From the NCBI GenBank assembly GCA_900472925.1, contig UCJU01000010.1:18142-81052 (forward strand): 62,911 nucleotides of DNA, read 5' to 3'. This DNA comes from Hyphomicrobiales bacterium. Lineage in GTDB: Bacteria > Pseudomonadota > Alphaproteobacteria > Rhizobiales > Rhizobiaceae. This document shows, one piece after another, positions 28,140 to 36,014 of this stretch (the first letter of the stretch is position 1; each line of letters starts with the position of its first letter). Under the pieces are notes generated by a model. That model saw only the letters and a list, made by a program, of their open reading frames with translations, ran no database searches and was not told where the DNA came from. The position numbers were made by a program, and so were the translations under genes.

Positions 28140-29501
28140 ATGAAATTACTAGAGCCGGATGCGCCGCAGGTCAGCCAGCACGAGCTGCAGGCGATGGCTT
28201 ACAGCGATCCGCTGACTGGCCTTGGAAACCGGTACAGGCTTCGCGACAAGATTCGCATGTTGGCCGCAGAGCGCGCCAGTGACCCGGCACCCTTTACGAT
28301 CGGTGTTGCAAATATCGATGGCTTCAAACCGATCAATGACCTTTTCGGCGTCAAGGCAGGGGACGAAATTCTGTGTCAGGTCGCACATCGCCTCAAGGCC
28401 TGCATGCCGGATGGCGCGGTCGTCACTCGTCACGATGGCGATGAGTTTGCGTTTGTATTGCCGTTGGTTTTCGAGCGTTCAGGTGCTGAACGCATCGGCC
28501 ACATGATCAAGGATGTGCTGTCTGCGCCTTATGATCTCGGTGATCGGAACGTGCGGCTGTCATCGTCCTTCGGCTTTGCAATATACCCCTTTGCAGGCGA
28601 GGACTTTGAAGATCTGCTGAAGAGCGCGGAAACTGCTCTCTACCGTTCCAAGCGCCGGGGTAGTGGTCAGATCACCGTTTATTCGAGTGAAATTGCGCAG
28701 GAAATGAAACGCGCGACGCAGCTCGAGCAGGCTTTGAGAAACGCCATTATCACCGATGCTGTCGATGTGCATTTTCAACCGATCGTTCGCCTCAGCGATG
28801 CCACGGTGCTGGGTTTCGAAGCGTTGGCCCGGTGGAACGACCCGGATCTTGGTTTCGTATCGCCTGCCGTTTTCGTACCGCTTGCGGAGGAACGCGGCTT
28901 TATCGATGCTCTCTCGGAAACGCTGCTGAGAAAAGCCGCACAGACGGCTCTATCCTGGCCGCGAGAACTGTTCCTGTCTTTCAACCTGTCGTCCGCACAG
29001 TTGATGGACCCCACGACAGCTGAAAACATCCTGTCTATCCTGCGCCGCGTTGGCCTCGATCCCCGCCGTCTGGAACTGGAAATTACCGAAACAGCGGTCA
29101 TGACATCGGCCGATACCGCCCAGCGGATCGTGAGCGAGCTTCAGCAGGCGGGCGTCCGAATTTCTCTGGATGATTTCGGTACGGGCCAATCGAGCCTTGG
29201 ACGTCTGAGGGACTTTTCCTTCGACAAGGTCAAGATAGACCGTGCCTTCGTCTCACGCATCAGCACGGACCGTCCTTCCGAGCACATCATCAAGGCCATT
29301 GTCGCCATGTGCGACGGGCTTGATCTCGAGGTCGTCGCAGAAGGCATCGAGGAAAAGGCGGAAGCGGAGAAATTGCGCAATCTCGGTTGCGCCATGGGGC
29401 AGGGCTATTTCTACGGCCGCCCGGTGGATGCAGCCGCCACCCACCGTTACCTTCAGGAAAATTACCGCGACATTCCAGCCTCTGGCCGCGAATTCGGGTA
29501 A
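28140..29501 (+). CDS. GGDEF-EAL cyclic di-GMP protein
   Basis: This is a 453-residue protein with a diguanylate cyclase-type domain (about residues 15-180) and an EAL phosphodiesterase domain (about 200-445). The cyclase signature reads DGDEF (99-103), so the first Gly is Asp and activity is doubtful. The EAL domain looks complete: EAL (227-229), LSFNLSSAQL, LELEITETAVM, DDFGTGQSSL, VKIDRAF and VVAEGIE. Net activity is probably c-di-GMP breakdown. The ATG at 28140 with TCAGGA upstream is preferred; a TTG at 28098 is possible. No sensor or membrane segment is present, so input may come from the upstream PAS-receiver protein. Confidence 0.88.
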   Translation: MKLLEPDAPQVSQHELQAMAYSDPLTGLGNRYRLRDKIRMLAAERASDPAPFTIGVANIDGFKPINDLFGVKAGDEILCQVAHRLKACMPDGAVVTRHDGDEFAFVLPLVFERSGAERIGHMIKDVLSAPYDLGDRNVRLSSSFGFAIYPFAGEDFEDLLKSAETALYRSKRRGSGQITVYSSEIAQEMKRATQLEQALRNAIITDAVDVHFQPIVRLSDATVLGFEALARWNDPDLGFVSPAVFVPLAEERGFIDALSETLLRKAAQTALSWPRELFLSFNLSSAQLMDPTTAENILSILRRVGLDPRRLELEITETAVMTSADTAQRIVSELQQAGVRISLDDFGTGQSSLGRLRDFSFDKVKIDRAFVSRISTDRPSEHIIKAIVAMCDGLDLEVVAEGIEEKAEAEKLRNLGCAMGQGYFYGRPVDAAATHRYLQENYRDIPASGREFG

Positions 29502-29504
29502 AAA

Positions 29505-29536
29505 CGCTCATCCCCGGGAAAAGCCCGAGGATGACG
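29505..29536. repeat. Degenerate half copy of the RIME-like element
   Basis: The outer arm GCCCGAGGATGACG is identical to the right end of the copy at 12343-12425, and it pairs imperfectly with CTCATCCCCGGG on the left. Only one of the two hairpins is present. It lies between two convergent genes, where it could terminate transcription. Confidence 0.6.
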
Positions 29537-29553
29537 ACACCGACTCGAATATG

Positions 29554-30441
29554 TTAGAGCTTATAGGCGCCATCCAGCGCGCCATTGACCTCAATACCGA
29601 GATCGAAAGTCGCACCATAGAGCGGATTGGCTTTGATCGTCGCTTCATCCAGACCCTCGCAGGCGGATGTCACGGCCAGACGGTTGGCGTTAGCACCGAA
29701 GAACACCGGGCATGTCGTCTGTTTTGCGGGCACCTGGTATCGGTCGAGATGCGTTCCGGTCGGCGAATAGCGATCGACGGCACCCATGCCCCATCGGGCG
29801 TTCCAGATGGTGCCATCCGCATCGCAAATCGCGCCGTCCATGCCACCGTCCTGCCCAGCCTGGTCGATCAGCACCTTGGCTTGGCCGTTCGGAAGGCCGG
29901 TTGCTGGATCAAGAGGAATGCTCATGAACTTGTTCACTTTTGTGTCGACGTAATAGCCCGTCGCACCATCAGGTGAAAAGCAGATCGCGTTGGGAATGCT
30001 GATGCTGTCGAAGAGCTTGGTGACCACGCCTTTGGCGACGTGATAGATTGCGCCTGCACCATTTTCGGCCTTCTTGCCCATGGTGCCAATCCACAGGGCA
30101 CCGCTCTGGTGAACACGCCCGTCATTGGATCGGTTACCGGGCTTGCCGGGTTCGAAATCGGAATGCAGGAACAGGTCGCCTGTTGCTCGGTCGCGGATGA
30201 AAAGACCCTCGTCCGAGGCCAGCAATTGGCGCTTCTCATCGATCCGCGCCACCACGCTTGCCATGAAGGGCAGAGCGTGCACCGTCTTTTTGCCGCTTGC
30301 TGTATCGAGTTCGTGCAGCTCTTTTCCAAGAATATTCAGCCAGCACAGCGAGTTGGTGATGGGATCGAAACTCGGTCCTTCGCCCAGCAGCATCTGCGTG
30401 GGATCAAGCACGGTTCCTGCAAACTCGTGGATATCTGTCAT
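29554..30441 (-). CDS. SMP-30/gluconolactonase family sugar lactonase
   Basis: This is a 295-residue six-bladed beta-propeller lactonase. Probable metal ligands lie in GEGPSFD (Glu about 21), SNDGRVHQSGALWIGT (about 105-120) and GGMDGAICD (about 200). By family and operon it would hydrolyse a sugar lactone such as galactonolactone or arabinolactone to the acid. The start has GGAG upstream, inside the end of dgoA, three bases away. It is the last gene of a minus-strand operon that begins with the SDR gene. The exact sugar is inferred, not shown. Confidence 0.87.
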   Translation of the reverse strand: MTDIHEFAGTVLDPTQMLLGEGPSFDPITNSLCWLNILGKELHELDTASGKKTVHALPFMASVVARIDEKRQLLASDEGLFIRDRATGDLFLHSDFEPGKPGNRSNDGRVHQSGALWIGTMGKKAENGAGAIYHVAKGVVTKLFDSISIPNAICFSPDGATGYYVDTKVNKFMSIPLDPATGLPNGQAKVLIDQAGQDGGMDGAICDADGTIWNARWGMGAVDRYSPTGTHLDRYQVPAKQTTCPVFFGANANRLAVTSACEGLDEATIKANPLYGATFDLGIEVNGALDGAYKL

Positions 30442-30444
30442 TGT

Positions 30445-31074
30445 TTACGCTCCTATCGCCGCGTCGTAGGCTTTGATGGTCACGAGCGCGCGCTCGCGCA
30501 CTTCTGCAGCCTTCATGCCGGGTTTGTAGAGGCTTGTTCCCAAACCGAAGGCGGTCATGCCGATGCTGGTATAATCGCTGAAGTTCTTATCGGAAACACC
30601 ACCGACTGCCGCGACCAGTGTATCCTTGGGCAAAATGGCGCGGATCGCGTTGATGCCGGACGGGCCAAGCACGCTTGCGGGGAAGAATTTCAGGCCGGTT
30701 GCCCCGGCCTTCAACGCCAGCAACGCTTCCGTCGGCGTCAGTACGCCGGGCATCGTGACCATTCCTTTTTCACGCGCAGCCGTGATGACCTCGACGTCAA
30801 CATTGGGACTGACCATAAGCTTGCCGCCTGCCGCATCGAGTTTCGCGACGTCGTCAACCGTCAAGACCGTACCGGCACCGATCAGTGCATCGGCAGCCGC
30901 CAGCTTTGCCGCGGTTTCGATGGAGCGAAAGGCATCGGGTGAGTTGAGCGGGATTTCGATGGCCCGCAGGCCGCTTTCCAGAAGGGCTGTCACGACACCC
31001 TCTGTTTCTTCCGGCTTGATGCCGCGAAGAATGGCGACCAGCGGGTACTTCATTGGTGGGAAGGGAATACGCAT
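30445..31074 (-). CDS. dgoA: 2-dehydro-3-deoxy-6-phosphogalactonate aldolase
   Basis: DgoA splits KDPGal into pyruvate and glyceraldehyde 3-phosphate. The 209-residue class I aldolase of the KDPG/KHG family has the Arg of AILRGI (about residue 18), IEIPLNSP (about 42-49), IGAGTVL (about 67-73) and the Schiff-base lysine in GLKFFPAS (about 127-134). The ATG at 31074 follows GAGGAG; the frame is open to 31149 inside dgoK and is rejected there. It lies 13 bases behind dgoK and 3 bases before the lactonase. KDPG is an alternative substrate, but the dgoK partner points to KDPGal. Confidence 0.92.
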   Translation of the reverse strand: MRIPFPPMKYPLVAILRGIKPEETEGVVTALLESGLRAIEIPLNSPDAFRSIETAAKLAAADALIGAGTVLTVDDVAKLDAAGGKLMVSPNVDVEVITAAREKGMVTMPGVLTPTEALLALKAGATGLKFFPASVLGPSGINAIRAILPKDTLVAAVGGVSDKNFSDYTSIGMTAFGLGTSLYKPGMKAAEVRERALVTIKAYDAAIGA

Positions 31075-31087
31075 GAGATCAGTCTCC

Positions 31088-32005
31088 TCAGTGCCAGATG
31101 GCGTTAGCGGCTGCGACAAGCCCGCGGCGAACGGCTTCATCCGCATCAATTGTTATGAATTCGATAGATAGTGCGGCAAAGGCTGCCTTGTAGAGTTCAC
31201 CCAGCGCACCGGACGCGATCAGCACCACCTTGGCATCTCTTGCCGCCGTGGAATGAGCGCCCGCGATTTCCAGTCCGATCATCGTGCCAGATAGTTTCGC
31301 CTTCGCATCCGTGGCAGAAAGGCCGTTGAGAAGCTGACCCGACCGGAGGGTGAAAAACCGGTTCGTCGCCATCTGCGGATGGTTGTAGCTATCCACCACG
31401 GCAGCCTGAAAGGCGGGCAGATCGCCGGTGAACGCTTGCGCATCGGTAACGGCGTGGGAGAGGATGGAATGTTTCGAGATGACGTCGAACACTTCACCGG
31501 TCATGAAGGTGGAAAAGCCAGTCACCTTGAGATCGCTGACACTCACCCATTTGGAATGCGTTCCCGGCATGCAGACAAGTTGCTGCCCGGAGCTGTGGTC
31601 TGCTGAAAGCGCCCCGAGAAGCTGGGTTTCCTCACCACGCATCACATCAGGCTTCTCTATCGCGCGCTGGGCAAGTCCGGGCAAAATGCGGATGTCGTCT
31701 GCTTCTCCGGGCACGCGCACAGCGCCCTTCAAGATGTCCGAAAGATTGGCGGGAACATCGACATAGCCTGCTTCGACCCAGCCCTGACGCGCACCCGCCA
31801 TGCCGCAAATGATGACGGGAAGACCCGCTGGCGCGGAGAGAGCGGCAAGATGAGACGCCAGAACCTTGGCAAATCCGGTCTGCATGGCAGTGGTCATCCC
31901 TTCAGCGCTGCGCCGTTCGCCAAGAATTTCGTCGGAGTTGCTCATAAGCCAAAGCCGGAAGCTGGTCGTGCCCCAGTCTACGGCAACAAATGCGGCATCG
32001 GACAT
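31088..32005 (-). CDS. dgoK: 2-dehydro-3-deoxygalactonokinase
   Basis: DgoK phosphorylates 2-dehydro-3-deoxy-galactonate with ATP to make the substrate of DgoA. The 305-residue protein begins with the ATP-binding AVDWGTTSFRLWL (about residues 7-19) typical of the family and contains VCMPGTHSKWV (about 147-157) and FTLRSGQLL. The start at 32005 overlaps the SDR stop as TAATG and has GGAGG upstream, so it is translationally coupled. The frame is open to 32164 but the extra residues belong to another reading of the SDR gene. Confidence 0.93.
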   Translation of the reverse strand: MSDAAFVAVDWGTTSFRLWLMSNSDEILGERRSAEGMTTAMQTGFAKVLASHLAALSAPAGLPVIICGMAGARQGWVEAGYVDVPANLSDILKGAVRVPGEADDIRILPGLAQRAIEKPDVMRGEETQLLGALSADHSSGQQLVCMPGTHSKWVSVSDLKVTGFSTFMTGEVFDVISKHSILSHAVTDAQAFTGDLPAFQAAVVDSYNHPQMATNRFFTLRSGQLLNGLSATDAKAKLSGTMIGLEIAGAHSTAARDAKVVLIASGALGELYKAAFAALSIEFITIDADEAVRRGLVAAANAIWH

Positions 32006-32778
32006 TACAAAAGACCTCCATCGATGATGATTGTTTGGGCCGTCATGGCGGCAGATGCCGAAGAGGCCAGAAATATGCATGGGCCGACGATATCGTCTGC
32101 GGTCAAGACACGCTGAAGGCACTGGCGAGCCATGGTTTGAGAAATAGACGCGTCGGTCAGCCACAATTCCTTTTGCCGCTCCGTGACGATCATGCCGGGC
32201 AGGATTGCGTTGACGCGAATGTTTTCAGGGCCCAGCCGCCCGGCCAGGCTTTTCGTCAATCCGACGATGCCGGCTTTTGCCGCCGCGTAGGCAGGCAGTT
32301 CGCCCATGTTCAACAGATAGGAGATGGACGAGAAATTGATGATCGACGCACCGTCCGCAAGCCGCAACTGCGGTAGCGCCGCTTGAGTGACAAAGAAAAC
32401 CGGTTTCAGATTGACCGCATGATTGGCGTCCCAATAATCGCTGGTCACGGTGTCGATATCGTGTCGGTCGTCCCAGGCAGCATTGTTCACCAGAACCTTG
32501 ATGCCACCAGTCGCTTCTGCCGCCGCGCCGACGGCGTCCACCAGTTGCGACTGGTCACGGAGGTCTGCCTGCGCAAAAAACACCGGATGCCGGACCTGTT
32601 TCGACAGGGTGTCCACAAGCGTTCTGCTGGCGTCCTCATCGATGTCGATGAAGGCGACTTTTGCACCGAGTTTTGCAAAAGCAGTGACCAGTGAAGCCCC
32701 GATACCGGAGCCGCCACCCGTGACCAGTACGCCCTTGTCCTCGAATTCGGAAGGTTGTGAAGAATATTCGCTCGACAT
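32005..32778 (-). CDS. Short-chain dehydrogenase, probably sugar dehydrogenase
   Basis: This is a 257-residue classical SDR oxidoreductase. Visible parts are the Rossmann loop TGGGSGIG (about residues 20-27), the NNAA motif (about 94-97) and the catalytic Ser-Tyr-Lys set (SSISYLLNM and YAAAK, about 140 and 155-159). Asp in FIDIDE after the second strand suggests NAD rather than NADP. As first gene of an operon with dgoK, dgoA and a lactonase, it most likely oxidises galactose or a related aldose to the lactone. Start ATG at 32778; a TTG at 32790 is an alternative. Two operator-like palindromes lie just upstream. Confidence 0.82.
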   Translation of the reverse strand: MSSEYSSQPSEFEDKGVLVTGGGSGIGASLVTAFAKLGAKVAFIDIDEDASRTLVDTLSKQVRHPVFFAQADLRDQSQLVDAVGAAAEATGGIKVLVNNAAWDDRHDIDTVTSDYWDANHAVNLKPVFFVTQAALPQLRLADGASIINFSSISYLLNMGELPAYAAAKAGIVGLTKSLAGRLGPENIRVNAILPGMIVTERQKELWLTDASISQTMARQCLQRVLTADDIVGPCIFLASSASAAMTAQTIIIDGGLL

Positions 32779-32799
32779 GACGCTCGGCAAGGATTGAAA

Positions 32800-32816
32800 G
32801 TTCCATTATTTGGAAC
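32800..32816. promoter_or_regulatory. Operator-like palindrome 1 (candidate IclR site)
   Basis: GTTCCATTATTTGGAAC is a 17-base palindrome with only the centre unmatched. It lies between the divergent SDR operon and the IclR gene, 22 bases upstream of the SDR start. A second related site begins four bases after it. Confidence 0.65.
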
Positions 32817-32819
32817 TAA

Positions 32820-32836
32820 GTTTCATTTGATGGAAT
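32820..32836. promoter_or_regulatory. Operator-like palindrome 2 (candidate IclR site)
   Basis: GTTTCATTTGATGGAAT resembles site 1 (GTTCCA/TGGAAC arms) and its centre is 20 bases away, about two helical turns, so two dimers could bind one face. Its arms match each other less well than those of site 1. Confidence 0.55.
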
Positions 32837-32893
32837 AGTGCCCTTGCCCCTCCGGCAATGTCAAGCGCGGCAATTGCGCGCGTGGAGAATATC

Positions 32894-33694
32894 ATGGCAT
32901 CCGCTGATGACGAAAAGACACCTGACAGCAACACCGGTACGCTTGGCAAGGCAGTGTCCTTGCTCGAGTTGGTCGTCATGTCGCCGCAGCCGCTTCGCTT
33001 CACCGATATTCTTCAGCGCTGCAAGCAGCCTCGTGGCACGCTTCACCGTCAGCTCGGTCATCTCCTGGAGGAAGGCCTGCTGGAGCAGAGGGATGACCAG
33101 ACTTACGTGGCTGGCTTGCGGCTTCTCACATTCGCGTCGCAGGCATGGACCAGAAATGATCTGCGCTCTATAGCGGCGCCGCATCTTCGCAGTCTCCACG
33201 AAAAAACACAGGAATCGGTCCACCTGGGCGTGCTGCGCTGCGCAGAAATTGTCTATCTCGACAAGATCGATGGCAAGCACGCCGTGCGGATGTATTCACA
33301 AATCGGTCGTGTTTCACCCGCCTATTGCACGGGGGTTGGCAAAGCTGCTCTCTCGCTTCTTCCAGAGGCAGAGCTTGATGCCGTGGCTGCCACGATGATT
33401 TTTCATCCTTACACTTCAAATACGATCACGTCTGTAGCCCATCTCAAGGCTTCCGTGCAGGATATCCGCGAGCGGGGTTTCGGCTTCGATCTCGAGGAGC
33501 ATGAAAACGGAATTCAATGCATAGCTGTACCCATTGTTGCAAAGGAACAGCGGTTTTATGCGGCCATCTCAGTAACCGGTCCAGCATATCGGTTGACCCA
33601 AGAGCGTCTGGCGAGCTGGTCTGGAATTGTTCGTGAAGCCGCGCAGGATATCGCCTCGGACTTGGTGGTCCGCCTGCCGCCAATACGTCAATAA
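32894..33694 (+). CDS. IclR family transcriptional regulator
   Basis: This is a 266-residue IclR-type regulator with an N-terminal winged helix-turn-helix (about residues 15-75, FTDILQRCKQPRGTLHRQL) and a C-terminal effector domain (about 90-255) with the family's SVHLGVLR and GVGKAALSLLP. It is divergent from the dgoK-dgoA operon and very probably controls it in response to a sugar acid or 2-keto-3-deoxy sugar acid. The ATG at 32894 has GTGGAG upstream; an ATG at 32858 is possible. The two palindromes between the genes are the likely binding sites. Confidence 0.88.
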   Translation: MASADDEKTPDSNTGTLGKAVSLLELVVMSPQPLRFTDILQRCKQPRGTLHRQLGHLLEEGLLEQRDDQTYVAGLRLLTFASQAWTRNDLRSIAAPHLRSLHEKTQESVHLGVLRCAEIVYLDKIDGKHAVRMYSQIGRVSPAYCTGVGKAALSLLPEAELDAVAATMIFHPYTSNTITSVAHLKASVQDIRERGFGFDLEEHENGIQCIAVPIVAKEQRFYAAISVTGPAYRLTQERLASWSGIVREAAQDIASDLVVRLPPIRQ

Positions 33695-33870
33695 CTGAAT
33701 AGAAGTCCCAATCTAATGTTCAATAACAATAGTTCATTTTAAAAAGTATGATGAATTCATCTAGGCAACTTTTATTTGCAAAAATATCCGGCCATTGATA
33801 TTCAGAAATCGGCGGTCTTCTGATAGTTAATTTTTTATTTTAAGCGATCTTACAAAGAATCAAAAAAACG

Positions 33871-34611
33871 ATGCAGAACCCTGAATTTTACAACTCTTCG
33901 CATCCTGGTGCAGAATGTGCACGCCATGTGGAAGAACTGAAAACCCAGTTCGATATATTCCGCTTTCTTAAAAAACTAACTGAAGCCTGGGGAATGAAGG
34001 CCTTTATGGTTCTCCACATCCCGTCTCACGTCGCTCAGGAGTTATCGCAATACACGGTGATTACCAGTTGGCCTGCGGAATTGCTGCACCAGTATGATCA
34101 TGAAGGGCTGCTTTCGAGCAGCAATGTGCTTCGGACGCTAAAGCAGTCGTCCGTTCCGTTCTCGGTCGATGTCGAATTCCGCACGCGTGGCCGGGATGAG
34201 GCGACCGCCAGCAAAATCAGGGATCTGTTTGGAAGATTTGGCATGGACAACGCCCTGTGGTGTCCGGTTCAGGATCCATCCGGCCAAAGGGGTGCCGTTT
34301 CGTTTCACGGTGAAGGCTTCAATCTGGCGCCAAAATGCATCGCCGAGATCGCATTTATTGCAGCCCATGTTTTCAGCCGCCTTGCTTATGTCCGCAGTCT
34401 GGATGCGCGTGTTCCGGAAACGCTGACGGATCGGGAGATTGACTGTCTGAACTGGACTGCGGCAGGAAAAACCAGCGCTGAAATCGCCGAAATTCTCACG
34501 CTGTCCGAGCATACAGTCAATCATTACCTGAACCGTGCAACTAAAAAGCTCAATACTGTCAACCGAACCCAGGCGGTCGCAAGAGCATTGCGTATCGGCA
34601 TCATAAAATAG
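33871..34611 (+). CDS. LuxR-type regulator with non-canonical ligand pocket (LuxR solo)
   Basis: This is a 246-residue regulator with an autoinducer-binding-like domain (about residues 15-165) and a C-terminal LuxR helix-turn-helix (about 182-240, LTDREIDCLNWTAAGKTSAE). The TraR residues that contact acyl-homoserine lactone do not match well: TraR Tyr61 is Tyr75 here, but Trp57, Asp70 and Trp85 correspond by spacing to Leu71, Ser84 and Val99. No luxI-type synthase lies in the window, so it is a solo. The gene and the 176 bases before it are more AT-rich than neighbours, hinting at transfer. The ligand and targets are unknown. Confidence 0.85.
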   Translation: MQNPEFYNSSHPGAECARHVEELKTQFDIFRFLKKLTEAWGMKAFMVLHIPSHVAQELSQYTVITSWPAELLHQYDHEGLLSSSNVLRTLKQSSVPFSVDVEFRTRGRDEATASKIRDLFGRFGMDNALWCPVQDPSGQRGAVSFHGEGFNLAPKCIAEIAFIAAHVFSRLAYVRSLDARVPETLTDREIDCLNWTAAGKTSAEIAEILTLSEHTVNHYLNRATKKLNTVNRTQAVARALRIGIIK

Positions 34612-34688
34612 GAATATTTTCGATTTTTCGATTGTTATCTGCCTGAACGTAAGCAATTCTCGCACTGCTCGCGGCACAGGAGATTCGT

Positions 34689-35912
34689 TTGGCGGCGTCG
34701 AAAAGCTTCAAGGCTGGATTTGCTCCGACGATAGATTGCGCAGTTCTTGTCGTCGCTTTCGAAAAAGGTTTTGCCACCGACGAGAACCTTTCCCTGGATC
34801 TGCTGAGACGACCCTCTACCGGCGACCTTTTGGCCGAATGGGGAAGGCTCGATCTTCAAGGCCTCCATCTTTCCGCGGCACTGCCCGTTGCCTCTGCGCT
34901 CGGGCTGCCTGATCTGCCCTCCAATCTCGTTGCGCCCTTCGTTCTGGCCACCGGTGGCGCTACATTTGTCGTGTCGCAGGTCCTTCACGATGACTTGGCC
35001 GAGCAGGGGATGAAGATACCTGACCCCGGTACGCTTGCCCGGTCTCTTGCCCGGGTCGCGGCATCGCGGCAGAGGGCGCGGCTTCCGCCATTGATTTTTG
35101 CCGTTGAGCATCGTCTGGCGGTTTCGGTGTTCGAGCTTCGTTACCTGCTGGATAGCGCGCATTTGCGCGTCGGCCACGACGTCAACCTCCTCGTGGCGGC
35201 ACCGGCAGATATGCCGCATATGCTGGAGGCGGGCGATATAGACGGGTTCTATGTCGGTGAACCCTACGGCACCTCTGCGGTTTTGCGCGGAACGGCCCGT
35301 ATCGTAACGACCAAGTCCCATATCTGGCAGAACGCACCGGAAAAAGTGCTGGCCGTTTCCCGTGATTGGGCAACGGCCCAACCGGCTACTCTGGAGGCAT
35401 TGTTACGGGCACTTTACCGAGCGGGCGAATGGTGCGCAAGCCATGCCAACATCGAGGAGCTTGCCGGTATTCTGGCCGCTCCTCATTATCTGGACATGGA
35501 TGGCGATCTCATCCTGCCTGCCCTGACAGGCTTCATTTCGCATTCTCCTGCGCGGATGCTGGAATGCCCCGGCTTTTTTTCCACCAGCAGCAAGGCTACG
35601 AATTTCCCCTGGCAGAGCCAGGCGCTGTGGTTCTACAGCCAGATGCTGAGATGGGAAGATTGCCCGCCGGAATTTGCGAGCGATGCGAAAGCCTATGAAG
35701 CCGCATGCGAAGCTTTTCGCCCCGATCTTTTCCGCACTGCGATGAAGCCGATTTTCGCACCGGTTCCTGCCGCCAATATGAAGCTTGAGGGCACCTTGAA
35801 GGTGCCGGTTCACGTCGGCGCATCACGGTCCAGCCTTGTCCTTGGACCGGATGCCTTTTTCGACGGGCGCATTTTCGATCCTGAAAAAATGGTACCCGAT
35901 AGCGAAAGCTGA
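34689..35912 (+). CDS. Cytoplasmic NrtA/CmpA-like (NasS-type) binding protein
   Basis: This is a 407-residue protein of the NrtA/CmpA family of nitrate- or bicarbonate-binding proteins. GDIDGFYVGEPYG (about residues 181-193) and the FPWQSQALWFYSQML stretch (about 305-319) are family hallmarks. There is no signal peptide or lipobox, so it is probably cytoplasmic like NasS, which senses nitrate and holds the antiterminator NasT. No nasT, permease or ATPase gene lies nearby. The start is TTG at 34689 with AGGAG six bases upstream. It follows the LuxR solo by 77 bases on the same strand and may form a unit with it. Confidence 0.82.
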   Translation: MAASKSFKAGFAPTIDCAVLVVAFEKGFATDENLSLDLLRRPSTGDLLAEWGRLDLQGLHLSAALPVASALGLPDLPSNLVAPFVLATGGATFVVSQVLHDDLAEQGMKIPDPGTLARSLARVAASRQRARLPPLIFAVEHRLAVSVFELRYLLDSAHLRVGHDVNLLVAAPADMPHMLEAGDIDGFYVGEPYGTSAVLRGTARIVTTKSHIWQNAPEKVLAVSRDWATAQPATLEALLRALYRAGEWCASHANIEELAGILAAPHYLDMDGDLILPALTGFISHSPARMLECPGFFSTSSKATNFPWQSQALWFYSQMLRWEDCPPEFASDAKAYEAACEAFRPDLFRTAMKPIFAPVPAANMKLEGTLKVPVHVGASRSSLVLGPDAFFDGRIFDPEKMVPDSES

Positions 35913-36014
35913 TGATGGGTTGTTCCCCGCTTCGACCATTCCATGCATTATCATTGGCGAAACAGGCGCGGTTGGGTATTGAGGACCGGCGCATCGGGCG
36001 CAATGGATTCGGGC

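Noticed and set aside
32005..33694. Mobile element origin of the sugar acid operon
   Set aside because: No transposase, integrase, direct repeats or tRNA edge lie nearby, and its codon use looks like that of its neighbours.
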